This document shows positions 17,312 through 25,576 of a stretch of 64,000 nucleotides of DNA, in pieces. The stretch spans positions 12,666 to 76,665 of the forward strand of contig JAHZDE010000012.1 of assembly GCA_019422525.1 (NCBI GenBank). Reading direction: 5' to 3'. Made by a program: the position numbers and the translations under genes. The stretch's first letter is position 1. The number at the start of each line of letters is the position of its first letter. Source of the DNA: Clostridiales bacterium. Its GTDB lineage: Bacteria > Bacillota > Clostridia > Oscillospirales > Acutalibacteraceae. The notes beneath the pieces are model-generated. The model was not told the origin of the DNA, did not search any database, and saw only the letters and a program-made list of their open reading frames with translations.

Positions 17312-18997
17312 TCACAACGGATGTTTTTCCAGATAGTCCAGCACCTTTCCGGCGGTTTCCTTAACGCAGCCTGTCTCAAAGGGAAGCTTTAAACCGGCCC
17401 CGTGTACCAATCCACGGAAAGTTTTTTCTCCGGCACTGTTTACAAAGTCCAGATACCGTGCAAAAGCCCCCTGCCAGTCTTTTTCCGAAAGCTCCCAGAA
17501 TTCCAACGCGGTAATCTGGGCCAAACAATAGTCAATATAATACATGGGACTGGAATAAATGTGATGTTTCCACTGGTAGTACCCACCAGCCTCAAAATAC
17601 GGCAAACCCTCAAAGCTCAGCCAGGGACGGTACTTCTTTTCCAGCTGTGCCCACAGCTCCTTGCGCTGCATAGGGGAAAGCTCCGGGTGCTCATAAACCC
17701 TTGTCTGGAATTCGTCCACCATGGTGCCGTAAGGGATAAAGTCCAGGCAGTTTTCCAGTTGATACGAACGGAAAACCCCTGCTTTTTCGCCAAAGAACCC
17801 TTCCTCCCAGGGACGGGCCATCAGCTCCATGGTCATGGAATGGACTTCCGCACTCTCCATGGTGGGGGTCATGTTTTCCAGATACCGCAGGTTCCGGGCA
17901 CGATAAGCGGCAAAGGCATGGCCTGCCTCATGGGTCAAGACCTCCACATCATCCACGGTGCCATTAAAGTTGGCAAAGATAAAGGGGCTTTTATAATTGG
18001 GAATATCCGTGCAATAGCCACCGCCGGCCTTCCCTTTTTTGCTCATCAAATCGAACAGCTCATTTTCCAGCATAAAGTCGAAAAACTCTGCGGTTTGGGG
18101 GCTCATGGCGCGGTACATATTGGCTGCGGCTTCCACCAGCTCTTTTTCCCCGCCTGCCGGTTTGGGATTTCCTTCCGGCAAAAGGGTGTCTTCATCCCAA
18201 AAGCACAGGTTGGAAACTTCCAGACGGGCAGCCTGCTTTTCTTTCAGCTTTTGTACCACCGGAACCAGATCCCGCGCTACCTGCTCTCGGAAAGCTTCTA
18301 CATCTGCGGGGGAGTAGCAATTGCGGCCCAGCCGGTCATAACCCAGCCGGACAAAGTTCTGATACCCGAGTTTCCGCGCCTGCTCCGTGCGGCATTTGAC
18401 CAGCGCGTCATAAATTTCGTCCATCTTCTGCCCGTGCTCCGCAAAGAAAGCGTCGGTTTTTTCCCAAGCTTCCTGCCGCAGCTTCCGGTCCGGCGATGTT
18501 TGATACCGGATGATTTCGGACAAATTGCACTGTTCTCCCCCAATGCTGATATCCGCCGAAGCCAGCAGCTGCTCATATTCGGTGGCCAGCTTGTTTTCTT
18601 CCTGCATCAGGGAAATAATGGACGGGGAAAACGTCTTTTTGGCGATTTCCAGATTCCGGAAAAACAGTTCCCCCGTCACCTTTTCCAGCTCCGGTCGGAA
18701 GCAGGATTCCAGCACCGCGTCGAGGAATTGCTGTACATATTCCTGCAGCCGGGGCAAACTTTCGTCAAAGAAACGCTGTTCTTCCTTATAAAACGTATCG
18801 GTGGTATCCATGCTGCTGCGGATGTAGGCCAAATTGGCCATGGTGCGCACGTCCCCCAGCAGCTTTTCGTGGGAATCCAGCAGTTTCAGCTGGTCTTCCG
18901 CCGTATCACACAGGGGAAACCGCTGGGCAAGATCTCGATATGCCATCTCCATGGCCGTCATATCCGGGCGGCGATATTTCATATCTTGGAATTTCAT
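17312..18997 (-). CDS. M3 family oligoendopeptidase (PepF-like)
   Basis: A 561-residue cytoplasmic zinc peptidase. The M3 motif THEAGHAF is at about residues 355-362, with HEAGH (356-360) as the HExxH motif. The third zinc ligand lies in ESAEVHSMTMELMA about 25 residues later. The length fits the M3 oligoendopeptidase family. It degrades oligopeptides of roughly 6-20 residues, usually after import. AAAAGGAG precedes the ATG. It is a single gene downstream of ilvA with its own terminator; the 126-base gap between ilvA and its start holds no clear terminator, so some read-through from the ilv operon is possible. Confidence 0.93.
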   Translation of the reverse strand: MKFQDMKYRRPDMTAMEMAYRDLAQRFPLCDTAEDQLKLLDSHEKLLGDVRTMANLAYIRSSMDTTDTFYKEEQRFFDESLPRLQEYVQQFLDAVLESCFRPELEKVTGELFFRNLEIAKKTFSPSIISLMQEENKLATEYEQLLASADISIGGEQCNLSEIIRYQTSPDRKLRQEAWEKTDAFFAEHGQKMDEIYDALVKCRTEQARKLGYQNFVRLGYDRLGRNCYSPADVEAFREQVARDLVPVVQKLKEKQAARLEVSNLCFWDEDTLLPEGNPKPAGGEKELVEAAANMYRAMSPQTAEFFDFMLENELFDLMSKKGKAGGGYCTDIPNYKSPFIFANFNGTVDDVEVLTHEAGHAFAAYRARNLRYLENMTPTMESAEVHSMTMELMARPWEEGFFGEKAGVFRSYQLENCLDFIPYGTMVDEFQTRVYEHPELSPMQRKELWAQLEKKYRPWLSFEGLPYFEAGGYYQWKHHIYSSPMYYIDYCLAQITALEFWELSEKDWQGAFARYLDFVNSAGEKTFRGLVHGAGLKLPFETGCVKETAGKVLDYLEKHPL

Positions 18998-19123
18998 AAC
19001 CGGTTCTCCTTTTCTGTTCCCGTTTCCGGGAGGGTTCTGATTCCTATTGTGCGCGATTTTTATGAAAAAACCATCACCCCAGTGTAAATTTTCCCAAAGA
19101 ATTCTTTTTCTGCCGGGAAACTC

Positions 19124-20326
19124 TTACATTTGTTCCCGAATCCGGAAGCCCTCCCGCTCCAATTCGCGCTTAATGGTCTCCACATGGTTGCGGTCCTTGG
19201 TTTCCACGCTAATCCGCAGATAACAAGCGGTAATATCGGCATCCTCACCGGCATGGTCATGGTGGACTGCCACCACATTGGCCCCCAGGTTGGCAATAAT
19301 AGAGGATACCTTTTGCAGCTGGCCCGGCTTATCCGGCAACTCAATGGTAAAGTCGGCGCTGCGTCCGGCCTTGAGCAGACCGCGGTTGATGACTCGGGAC
19401 AAAATCGTCACGTCGATATTGCCGCCGGACACCAGGCAGACTACCTTTTTCCCCTTGATGTCCACCTTGTTGAACATAGCCGCCGCCACTGAAACCGCAC
19501 CGGCTCCCTCTGCAATCAGCTTCTGCTGCTCAATCAAAGCCAGGATGGCCGTGGAAATTTCGTCGTCGGTAACAGTTACCACTTCGTCCACATATTGGCT
19601 GCATATGTCAAATGTCAAGCTACCCGGCTCTTTGACGGCAATACCGTCGGCAATGGTGGAAACACAGGGCAGACATTCCGCCTTATGGTGCTCCAGAGAC
19701 TGTACCATGGAAGGAGCGCCGCTGGCCTGTACGCCATAGATTTTGCAGTTGGGGTTCAGGCTCTTAATGGCAAATGCCACACCGGAAATCAATCCGCCGC
19801 CGCCCACCGGCACAATCACAGCGTCTACGTCGGGGAGCTGGTTGAGGATTTCCAGGCCAATCGTTCCTTGGCCCGCAATGACATTTTCGTCGTTAAAAGG
19901 ATGGATAAAGGTAGCGCCGCTCTTCTGCTGCATTTCCACTGCTTTATTGTAAGCATCATCATACACGCCCTGTACCAGTGTGACCTGTGCGCCATACCGT
20001 TTGGTAGCCTCTACCTTGGAAATGGGAGCGCCGTCGGGAATACAAATCATAGACTGGATTCCGTTTTTGGTGGCGGCCAGCGCCACTCCCTGGGCATGGT
20101 TGCCTGCGGAACAGGCAATGACGCCGCGGGCTTTTTCATCCTCGGTCAACTGGGAAATCTTATAGTAAGCGCCCCGAACCTTAAAGGAGCCGGTTACCTG
20201 CAGGTTTTCCGTTTTCAAAAACACCTGGCAGTCCGGGTTGATGTTGGGGGCAGCAATCATATCGGTTGTACGAATCACATCTTTCAGAACATAAGCAGCG
20301 TGATAAACCTTATCGAGAGTCAGCAT
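19124..20326 (-). CDS. ilvA: Threonine ammonia-lyase (threonine deaminase)
   Basis: A 400-residue pyridoxal-phosphate enzyme converting L-threonine to 2-oxobutanoate, the first step of isoleucine synthesis. The PLP lysine lies in TGSFKVRGA (Lys 49) and the phosphate loop is PVGGGGLISG. A C-terminal ACT domain (about residues 325-400, starting DFTIELPDKPGQL) is present. The single ACT domain resembles TdcB/IlvA hybrids of Clostridia rather than E. coli IlvA with two. Its place in an isoleucine T-box operon with ilvB and ilvN supports a biosynthetic role. AAGGAAGG precedes the ATG. Confidence 0.95.
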   Translation of the reverse strand: MLTLDKVYHAAYVLKDVIRTTDMIAAPNINPDCQVFLKTENLQVTGSFKVRGAYYKISQLTEDEKARGVIACSAGNHAQGVALAATKNGIQSMICIPDGAPISKVEATKRYGAQVTLVQGVYDDAYNKAVEMQQKSGATFIHPFNDENVIAGQGTIGLEILNQLPDVDAVIVPVGGGGLISGVAFAIKSLNPNCKIYGVQASGAPSMVQSLEHHKAECLPCVSTIADGIAVKEPGSLTFDICSQYVDEVVTVTDDEISTAILALIEQQKLIAEGAGAVSVAAAMFNKVDIKGKKVVCLVSGGNIDVTILSRVINRGLLKAGRSADFTIELPDKPGQLQKVSSIIANLGANVVAVHHDHAGEDADITACYLRISVETKDRNHVETIKRELEREGFRIREQM

Positions 20327-20369
20327 AACGGCATTTCCTTCCTTTACAAAATATCAGATTTCTCAAACA

Positions 20370-20864
20370 TTATTCCACCGAAACGGCCATAGTACCGGTA
20401 CGGAGCATTTTTTTAATTCCATAGGGCTGATACAGCTTGACAAATGAATCCAGTGTCCGGGGGTCGCCGGTCAGTTCCACCAGCATGGAGGTATCCGTAA
20501 CGGAAAGCACCCCTGCGTGGAAAGTGTTGGCAATCGCCACCAGAGCCTCGCTGTTCTCCTCGGTGCGGGCAACCTTTAGCAAAATATGCTCCCGCACTAC
20601 AGAGCTTTCCCGGTCCAACACCGTGACCCGTACAATGTCCACCAGCTTTTCCAGCTGCCGTTTCACCTGTTTTATAATACGGTCATCACCGGTCACCACA
20701 ATCAAAATTTCGGACTGGCTGGCGTCAGCTGTCTGTGCAGCCACAATACTCTTAATGTTATAGCAGCGGCGGCTGAACAGGCCGGAAATCCGAAGCAGCA
20801 CGCCGGCATGGTTTTCTGCCAAAACGGAAAGGATATAGTCCTTCTCGGGATGGTTGGTTTCCAT
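20370..20864 (-). CDS. ilvN: Acetolactate synthase small (regulatory) subunit
   Basis: A 164-residue protein with an N-terminal ACT domain (VLAENHAGVLLRISGLFSRR, about residues 14-33) and a C-terminal small-subunit domain (RELILLKVARTEENSEAL-like segment, then DLVELTGDP-like LVELTGDPRTLDSF). It binds the catalytic subunit and confers feedback inhibition by branched-chain amino acids. It lies between ilvB (76-base gap) and ilvA (43-base gap). It may also be named ilvH; the two names cannot be separated by sequence here. Confidence 0.95.
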   Translation of the reverse strand: METNHPEKDYILSVLAENHAGVLLRISGLFSRRCYNIKSIVAAQTADASQSEILIVVTGDDRIIKQVKRQLEKLVDIVRVTVLDRESSVVREHILLKVARTEENSEALVAIANTFHAGVLSVTDTSMLVELTGDPRTLDSFVKLYQPYGIKKMLRTGTMAVSVE

Positions 20865-20940
20865 GAATTTCGCTTCCTTTCGGTATAATTATCTATAAAA
20901 TAAACGGTAAGTAAATATCATTGTGATCATTACAGGAGGA

Positions 20941-22611
20941 TTACATTTCCAAAATGGGCTCCTCTGCCGAAGCGCCTGCCGGTACCATGGGCAATACGTT
21001 GCAATCGGGGTCAATGTGGCAGTTAATCAGCACCGGGCCTTCGGCTGCCAACGCCTCTTTCAGCACCGGCTCCACTTCTTCCGGCTTGCTGATGGTCAGC
21101 GCCTTTACGCCAAAAGCTTCCGCCAGCAGTTCATAGTTGGTTTTCTTCTCCAGCGTAGTCTGGGAGAACCGGCCGCCATAAAACAGCTTCTGCCACTGGC
21201 GTACCATTCCCAAAACCTGGTTGTTGAAAATCAGCTCAATCACCGGAATCCCATATTTGGACAGGGTGGAAAGCTCGTTGCAGTTCATATGGAAGCTGCC
21301 ATCACCGGCAATATTCACCACCTGTGCTTCCGGCAAACCAATCTGCGCGCCCAAAGCAGCACCCAAACCAAATCCCATGGTGCCCAATCCGCCGGAGGAA
21401 ATAAACTGCCGGGGACTGCGGAAACGATAGAACTGTGCAGCCCACATCTGGTGCTGTCCCACTTCCGTGGACAGAACCGCTTTGCCGTCGGTCAGGCGGT
21501 CCAGAGTTTCCAGCACCTGCTGAGGGGTGACGGTGCCTTCCCGTCCGGGAAGCTGTACCAAGGGATACTCCTTCTGCCATTTGGCGATGTCCGCCATCCA
21601 GTTTTTGTGCTCTTTCTGGGAAAGGCGGCGCAAAATTTCCTGCAAGATTGCCTTGGCGTCGCCCTTGAGCTTCACATCCACTTCGATGTTTTTGTTAAAC
21701 TCAGCCGGGTCAATATCAATCTGGATGACCGGGCAGTGCTGGGCAAACAAATCTGCATTACAGGTAACACGGTCGGAAAAACGGGTTCCTACTGCCACGA
21801 ACAAATCACAATTTTTCAATGCCAACGCCGCGGTTTTGGTGCCGTGCATTCCCAACATTCCCATATACCGTTCGCTCGTTTGGTCAAATCCCCCCTGGCA
21901 CATCAAAGAAGAAGCCACCGGTGCATCCAGCTTTTCCGCCAGCTGCGCCACTTCTTCGCTGGCACCGGAAGAAATTACTCCGCCGCCGGTGTACAGGAAG
22001 GGACGCTCCGCCTTTTCCAGCAGCTCCATTGCCTTTTCAAAACGGAATTCCTGGGGCAGTGGGAAAACCTTGGGCGCTTCCGGCGTTTTGGGCGTATATT
22101 CGCAAAACTGGGCGCTGATGTCCTTGGGAATATCCACCAGCACGGGGCCTTTGCGGCCTTCGTTTGCCAGCCGGAAGGCTTCCCGGATGGTGTCGGCCAG
22201 CTGGTTCACGTCTTTCACGATATAATTGTGCTTGGTAATGGGCATGGTCACGCCGGTAATGTCCACTTCCTGGAAGCTGTCCAATCCCAGCAAGCTGCGA
22301 TTCACGTTGCCGGTAATGGCCACCACCGGCACCGAATCCATATAGGCCGTGGCAATACCAGTCACCAGGTTGGTAGCGCCGGGGCCTGAAGTCGCAATAC
22401 ACACACCGACCCGTCCCGTTGCCCGGGCATATCCATCGGCCGCATGAGCTGCACCCTGTTCGTGGGCTGTTTCAATATGTCGGATTTTGTCGCTGTATTT
22501 ATACAGTGCGTCATAAATATTCAGCACGGCGCCGCCGGGATACCCAAAAACCGTATCCACACCCTGTTCCAGCAAACACTCCATGATGATATCCGAACCG
22601 TTGAGCTGCAT
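20941..22611 (-). CDS. ilvB: Acetolactate synthase large (catalytic) subunit
   Basis: About 556 residues with all three thiamine-diphosphate enzyme domains. The N-terminal pyrimidine-binding domain has GYPGGAVLNIYDAL and the catalytic Glu in AHEQGAAHAADGYARATG (Glu 51). The central domain binds FAD. The C-terminal domain has GDGSFHMNCNEL, with the closing Asn pair in LIFNNQVLGM. It condenses pyruvate with pyruvate or 2-oxobutanoate for Val/Leu/Ile synthesis. AAAGGAG lies eight bases before the ATG at 22611; the frame runs open into the T-box leader, but those upstream codons are part of the riboswitch. Confidence 0.96.
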   Translation of the reverse strand: MQLNGSDIIMECLLEQGVDTVFGYPGGAVLNIYDALYKYSDKIRHIETAHEQGAAHAADGYARATGRVGVCIATSGPGATNLVTGIATAYMDSVPVVAITGNVNRSLLGLDSFQEVDITGVTMPITKHNYIVKDVNQLADTIREAFRLANEGRKGPVLVDIPKDISAQFCEYTPKTPEAPKVFPLPQEFRFEKAMELLEKAERPFLYTGGGVISSGASEEVAQLAEKLDAPVASSLMCQGGFDQTSERYMGMLGMHGTKTAALALKNCDLFVAVGTRFSDRVTCNADLFAQHCPVIQIDIDPAEFNKNIEVDVKLKGDAKAILQEILRRLSQKEHKNWMADIAKWQKEYPLVQLPGREGTVTPQQVLETLDRLTDGKAVLSTEVGQHQMWAAQFYRFRSPRQFISSGGLGTMGFGLGAALGAQIGLPEAQVVNIAGDGSFHMNCNELSTLSKYGIPVIELIFNNQVLGMVRQWQKLFYGGRFSQTTLEKKTNYELLAEAFGVKALTISKPEEVEPVLKEALAAEGPVLINCHIDPDCNVLPMVPAGASAEEPILEM

Positions 22612-22711
22612 AGTCAAAACTCCTTTTATGTATAATTTCATTTTGTTCAAACTCGATTGTGCATGACCAGAGGAACACGAGCACAATTTCCATGGACAAT
22701 AAAGGACAATG

Positions 22712-22983
22712 AAAAAGCCTCCGTCTCCAGTCATTTTGACCAGAGACGAAGGCGAAAAATTCAGTTCCTCCGCGGTACCACTCTGTTTGCCATAGATATG
22801 GCCACTTATGGGCATCCATCAATGCCTGCCCCAATAACGGCGGGCTAACCGGGACAGCTTACTGGATTCAGCTGCCTGCTCCGGGGTGATTTCCTGCCGG
22901 TTCCGTACCGTCTCACACCAACCGACGGCTCTCTGAAACGGGAATCCAACATTCCTTCCCCATCCACACATTTTGCATCTATG
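22712..22983 (-). ncRNA. T-box riboswitch, isoleucine type, upstream of ilvB
   Basis: The transcript begins near 22983. It carries the Stem I AGAGA and GGUUGGUGxGA elements (about 22936-22910). The specifier context GGAAAUCACCCC has the codon AUC (Ile) at 22890-22888. The T-box AGUGGUACCGCGG (22783-22770) pairs with uncharged tRNA NCCA ends. A terminator hairpin (22753-22712) ending in a T-run follows. Uncharged tRNA-Ile would favour the antiterminator and switch on ilvB-ilvN-ilvA. The specifier was read by position relative to conserved elements, not by folding software. Confidence 0.93.
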
Positions 22984-22989
22984 CGTATA

Positions 22990-23018
22990 ATCATACGCTT
23001 CCGTTTTTGGTTTGTCAA
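22990..23018 (-). promoter_or_regulatory. Promoter of the ilv operon
   Basis: TTGACA (23018-23013), a 17-base spacer and TATGAT (22995-22990). The start site falls directly before the T-box leader. Confidence 0.87.
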
Positions 23019-23058
23019 GGATATTTTTAGGCGTTTTTCCAATTTTCCCGGAAAAGCC

Positions 23059-23565
23059 TCAATCCTTTTCCAGTACTTTCACGATTTCCCCCACAAAAAC
23101 ACGGTGGAAATCCCCAGCTGTATACTGTTTATCCAAAATCCGGCGGTCCAAAAAACACTCTTCCTTCATGTCCTGTTTATAGAGTTTCCGGCAAATAAAC
23201 ACCAGCTTTGCTTCCTGATAATAAGGCGCCGCCTGGTCAAATACAGGGGTCAAACCGGATTCTGCATCCTTGTCACAGTCTCTGCCGGACACTTTTCCGC
23301 ACACCGTCAGCGCCTGCCGGTATTCTTCATCAAAAAAGCACAGGGAATAAAAGTCATTCTTTTCCACAAATTCCAAGGTATACCGCTGGGGACGGATATA
23401 AACGGTACTGACATAATTCCCCCACAGTTCCCCCACGCTGCCCCAGCTGGCGGTCATGGTATTGTGTTTCTGCTCGTTGCCGGCTGTAATCAGCATCCAG
23501 CCTTTATTGATAAGCGTAAATGGATTTACTGTCAGCTTTTCTACTGTTGTTTCATGAAATGACAT
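23059..23565 (-). CDS. Flavin reductase family protein
   Basis: A 168-residue FMN-binding split-barrel protein. The early motif LITAGNEQKHNTMTASWGSVG matches flavin reductase-like domains in which an N-T-M-T segment contacts FMN (seen here as HNTMTASWG), and VSTVYIRPQRYT follows. Such enzymes reduce flavin or act as NAD(P)H oxidoreductases in the cytoplasm of anaerobes. The start is the ATG at 23565 with AGGAGG eight bases upstream; a GTG at 23568 is adjacent. It is monocistronic by appearance, ending 41 bases before the ilv promoter. Confidence 0.85.
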   Translation of the reverse strand: MSFHETTVEKLTVNPFTLINKGWMLITAGNEQKHNTMTASWGSVGELWGNYVSTVYIRPQRYTLEFVEKNDFYSLCFFDEEYRQALTVCGKVSGRDCDKDAESGLTPVFDQAAPYYQEAKLVFICRKLYKQDMKEECFLDRRILDKQYTAGDFHRVFVGEIVKVLEKD

Positions 23566-23663
23566 CACTAAGACCTCCTGTCGTCTTCACGACTTTTGCA
23601 CCTATACATTTTATTCATGATTATAGAGTATGTACCCTGCCCATAAGAATATGCCTCAAACGG

Positions 23664-24245
23664 CTACTCATTCGGCAGCATCAGCTCTCCCTCATAGGAA
23701 AGCTGCCACGAATACTCCATATCATCATAGTAATATAAAAAAGTTTTCCCATCTTCGGAATAATAATATTTTTCATTGTACTGTTCCTGCGGGTCTCCGG
23801 TGGTTCCCACAGACGAATCCGTCAAAAACTGCACACAAAAATCCTTTGTGACAGCCTGGTTACCGGTGGACTGCACCATAGCGGCAAAAGGAGCCAAGTG
23901 GCTTTCCGGTGCATTGCTGCCCAAGCCATATGTATGACTCATGGTAATGGAAACCAAATGGGACGGCTCTGGCACATCGGACAAACAGGTTTCCAGCATG
24001 ACGGAAATCTGTGTTGCCTCATCCAGCTCCACGGTATAGTATCGGATATAATAATCCGACGACTCATAGTTGTCTCCTGGCTGAGTATCCTCCCGCATTA
24101 CATACAGATAAGGTTCTATTGCGGCTTCCATGCTCGTTTGACAGCGGTCAAATTCCTGCGCGGCAGTTTCCCGGGCTTCTTCCTTGGACACACAGCCGGA
24201 CATACAAAGGAACAGAGGCAGCAGCAGCAATATCATTCGTTTCAT
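23664..24245 (-). CDS. Predicted lipoprotein of unknown function
   Basis: A 193-residue protein with a lipoprotein signal: a hydrophobic stretch ending in LCMSGC, lipidated Cys at residue 18, signal peptidase II type. The mature part is acidic and rich in Tyr and Ser, without a recognised domain. It would be anchored to the outer face of the membrane. It lies downstream of the AraC regulator on the same strand with a 141-base gap, so co-transcription is uncertain. Confidence 0.7.
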   Translation of the reverse strand: MKRMILLLLPLFLCMSGCVSKEEARETAAQEFDRCQTSMEAAIEPYLYVMREDTQPGDNYESSDYYIRYYTVELDEATQISVMLETCLSDVPEPSHLVSITMSHTYGLGSNAPESHLAPFAAMVQSTGNQAVTKDFCVQFLTDSSVGTTGDPQEQYNEKYYYSEDGKTFLYYYDDMEYSWQLSYEGELMLPNE

Positions 24246-24386
24246 TTTTATCTACCGCCTTTCTGAAAAAACAAAAACAATCTCCAGCTGTCATTATTAT
24301 ACCAAAAAATTGTATAAAAACAATCTTTTTCAAGATTTGTTCACAAAAAGTCCAAGATATTTTATAAATTTCTTTTCTTGCCCTTC

Positions 24387-25166
24387 TCAAGCTTTTTCGC
24401 CTGTCCGTCGATGGTATTCCCCAGGGGTACAACCGCACACCTCACGGAAATACCGGGTGAAGTGGCAAACGCTTTTAAAGCCGCACAAGGAAGCCGCCTG
24501 CTGTACCTGCATGGTTTCGCTGGTCAAAAGGTTTTTGGCCCGGTCCATTCTTGCTTTTAAAAGGTCCTCACGGGGGGAAGTCCCAAAAAAGTCCCGGTAG
24601 TAGCTGTAAAACTGGCTTTTCCCCATATTGACCAGCCCGCACATTTTTTCAATATCCCAGTCTTCCTCACAGCGGGACAAAACCGTCAGCCTTGCCTGCT
24701 GGAACTGCTCCCTGAGGGAACCGGTGCTTTGATTCCCGCTTTCCAATAGACGCCCGGTCATAATCAAAAGCCGGCGCATCAGCAAATCCTCCATTTCCTG
24801 TGAGTGACTGTCCTGATTCAAATACTCTTCCTGTAAATCCTTGAGCAGCAGGTTCAGCTTGTCAGGAGAGGCCGGATAAAACACCCGGTTGACCGGTATC
24901 CCATAAGTTTTGGGAAACTCTTCGCTGCTGGCAGCAAAATGCACATAGCTGTTACGAAAGGCTTCTACGCTATGATAATTCTGGCAAGTACCCGGAGAAT
25001 ACAGCAGACATCCGCCTGCCCGGGCTGTTTCCCGCTCCGTTTTAAAAACCACATACATCGGCGCTAAAAAAAGCAGAAACAGCCAGTCTCCGCTGCCTGC
25101 TGGCCGATAAATTCTGTCTTTATCACAATTTTGGCGGGAAAATTCACAATAATGGATTTGGTACAT
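24387..25166 (-). CDS. AraC-family transcriptional regulator
   Basis: About 259 residues. An N-terminal cupin-like sensing domain is followed by a C-terminal pair of helix-turn-helices: IEKMCGLVNMGKSQFYSYYR, then QQAASLCGFKSVCHFTRYFR, with the family end TPGEYHRR. AraC members of this form usually activate carbohydrate or surface-protein genes when a ligand binds the cupin. It is divergent from the large phosphoesterase/surface locus starting at 25577, which it may control. GGGAGGAG precedes the ATG at 25166; upstream in-frame codons lack a ribosome site. Confidence 0.9.
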   Translation of the reverse strand: MYQIHYCEFSRQNCDKDRIYRPAGSGDWLFLLFLAPMYVVFKTERETARAGGCLLYSPGTCQNYHSVEAFRNSYVHFAASSEEFPKTYGIPVNRVFYPASPDKLNLLLKDLQEEYLNQDSHSQEMEDLLMRRLLIMTGRLLESGNQSTGSLREQFQQARLTVLSRCEEDWDIEKMCGLVNMGKSQFYSYYRDFFGTSPREDLLKARMDRAKNLLTSETMQVQQAASLCGFKSVCHFTRYFREVCGCTPGEYHRRTGEKA

Positions 25167-25576
25167 TTTCACTCCTCCCAAAAAGCCTTCCTGATTCAAT
25201 GTACTCCTCACCGGAGAAAAAGTCAACACTTCTTTTCCCGGCTTCTATTTGGAACTTTGCACTGTTCTCATTGACTTCCTAAAACGCCCCGGAAGCTTCA
25301 CACGGATTTTTCCTATTTTTTTCCAATAATTTACCATTCCTTTCTTTTTCGCTATTTTTTCTCCCATATTCTCTTTTTTTGCTTTCTGGAATATTTTTAT
25401 AAACCAGTAAACATTTTACAACAAATTACCAAAGTTTTACATACCGCTGCCTTTCAATTTCACAAACATCCCTATACTGGAATGACAGAGGACTGTTACC
25501 GGAGCCCTGCAAATGCCAGTGGAAAACCCGCCAGTCTGCTCACGCCAAAGAGAAATGGAGATGTCGAGGGATTTAT
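25167..25576 (+). promoter_or_regulatory. AT-rich divergent intergenic region with a structured leader
   Basis: The region is T-rich between 25300 and 25440. A possible -10 (TATACT, 25473-25478) lacks a good -35. The roughly 90-base leader that would follow contains complementary pieces GACTG (25490-25494) and CAGTC (25531-25535) and an outer GACA/TGTC pair, suggesting a folded 5' UTR. I could not match it to any riboswitch class I know. GAGGGA near 25567 is the ribosome site of the next gene. Confidence 0.35.

Noticed and set aside
25480..25576. c-di-GMP or cobalamin riboswitch before the phosphoesterase gene
   Set aside because: The conserved GEMM and B12-box elements are not present; only generic complementarity is seen.
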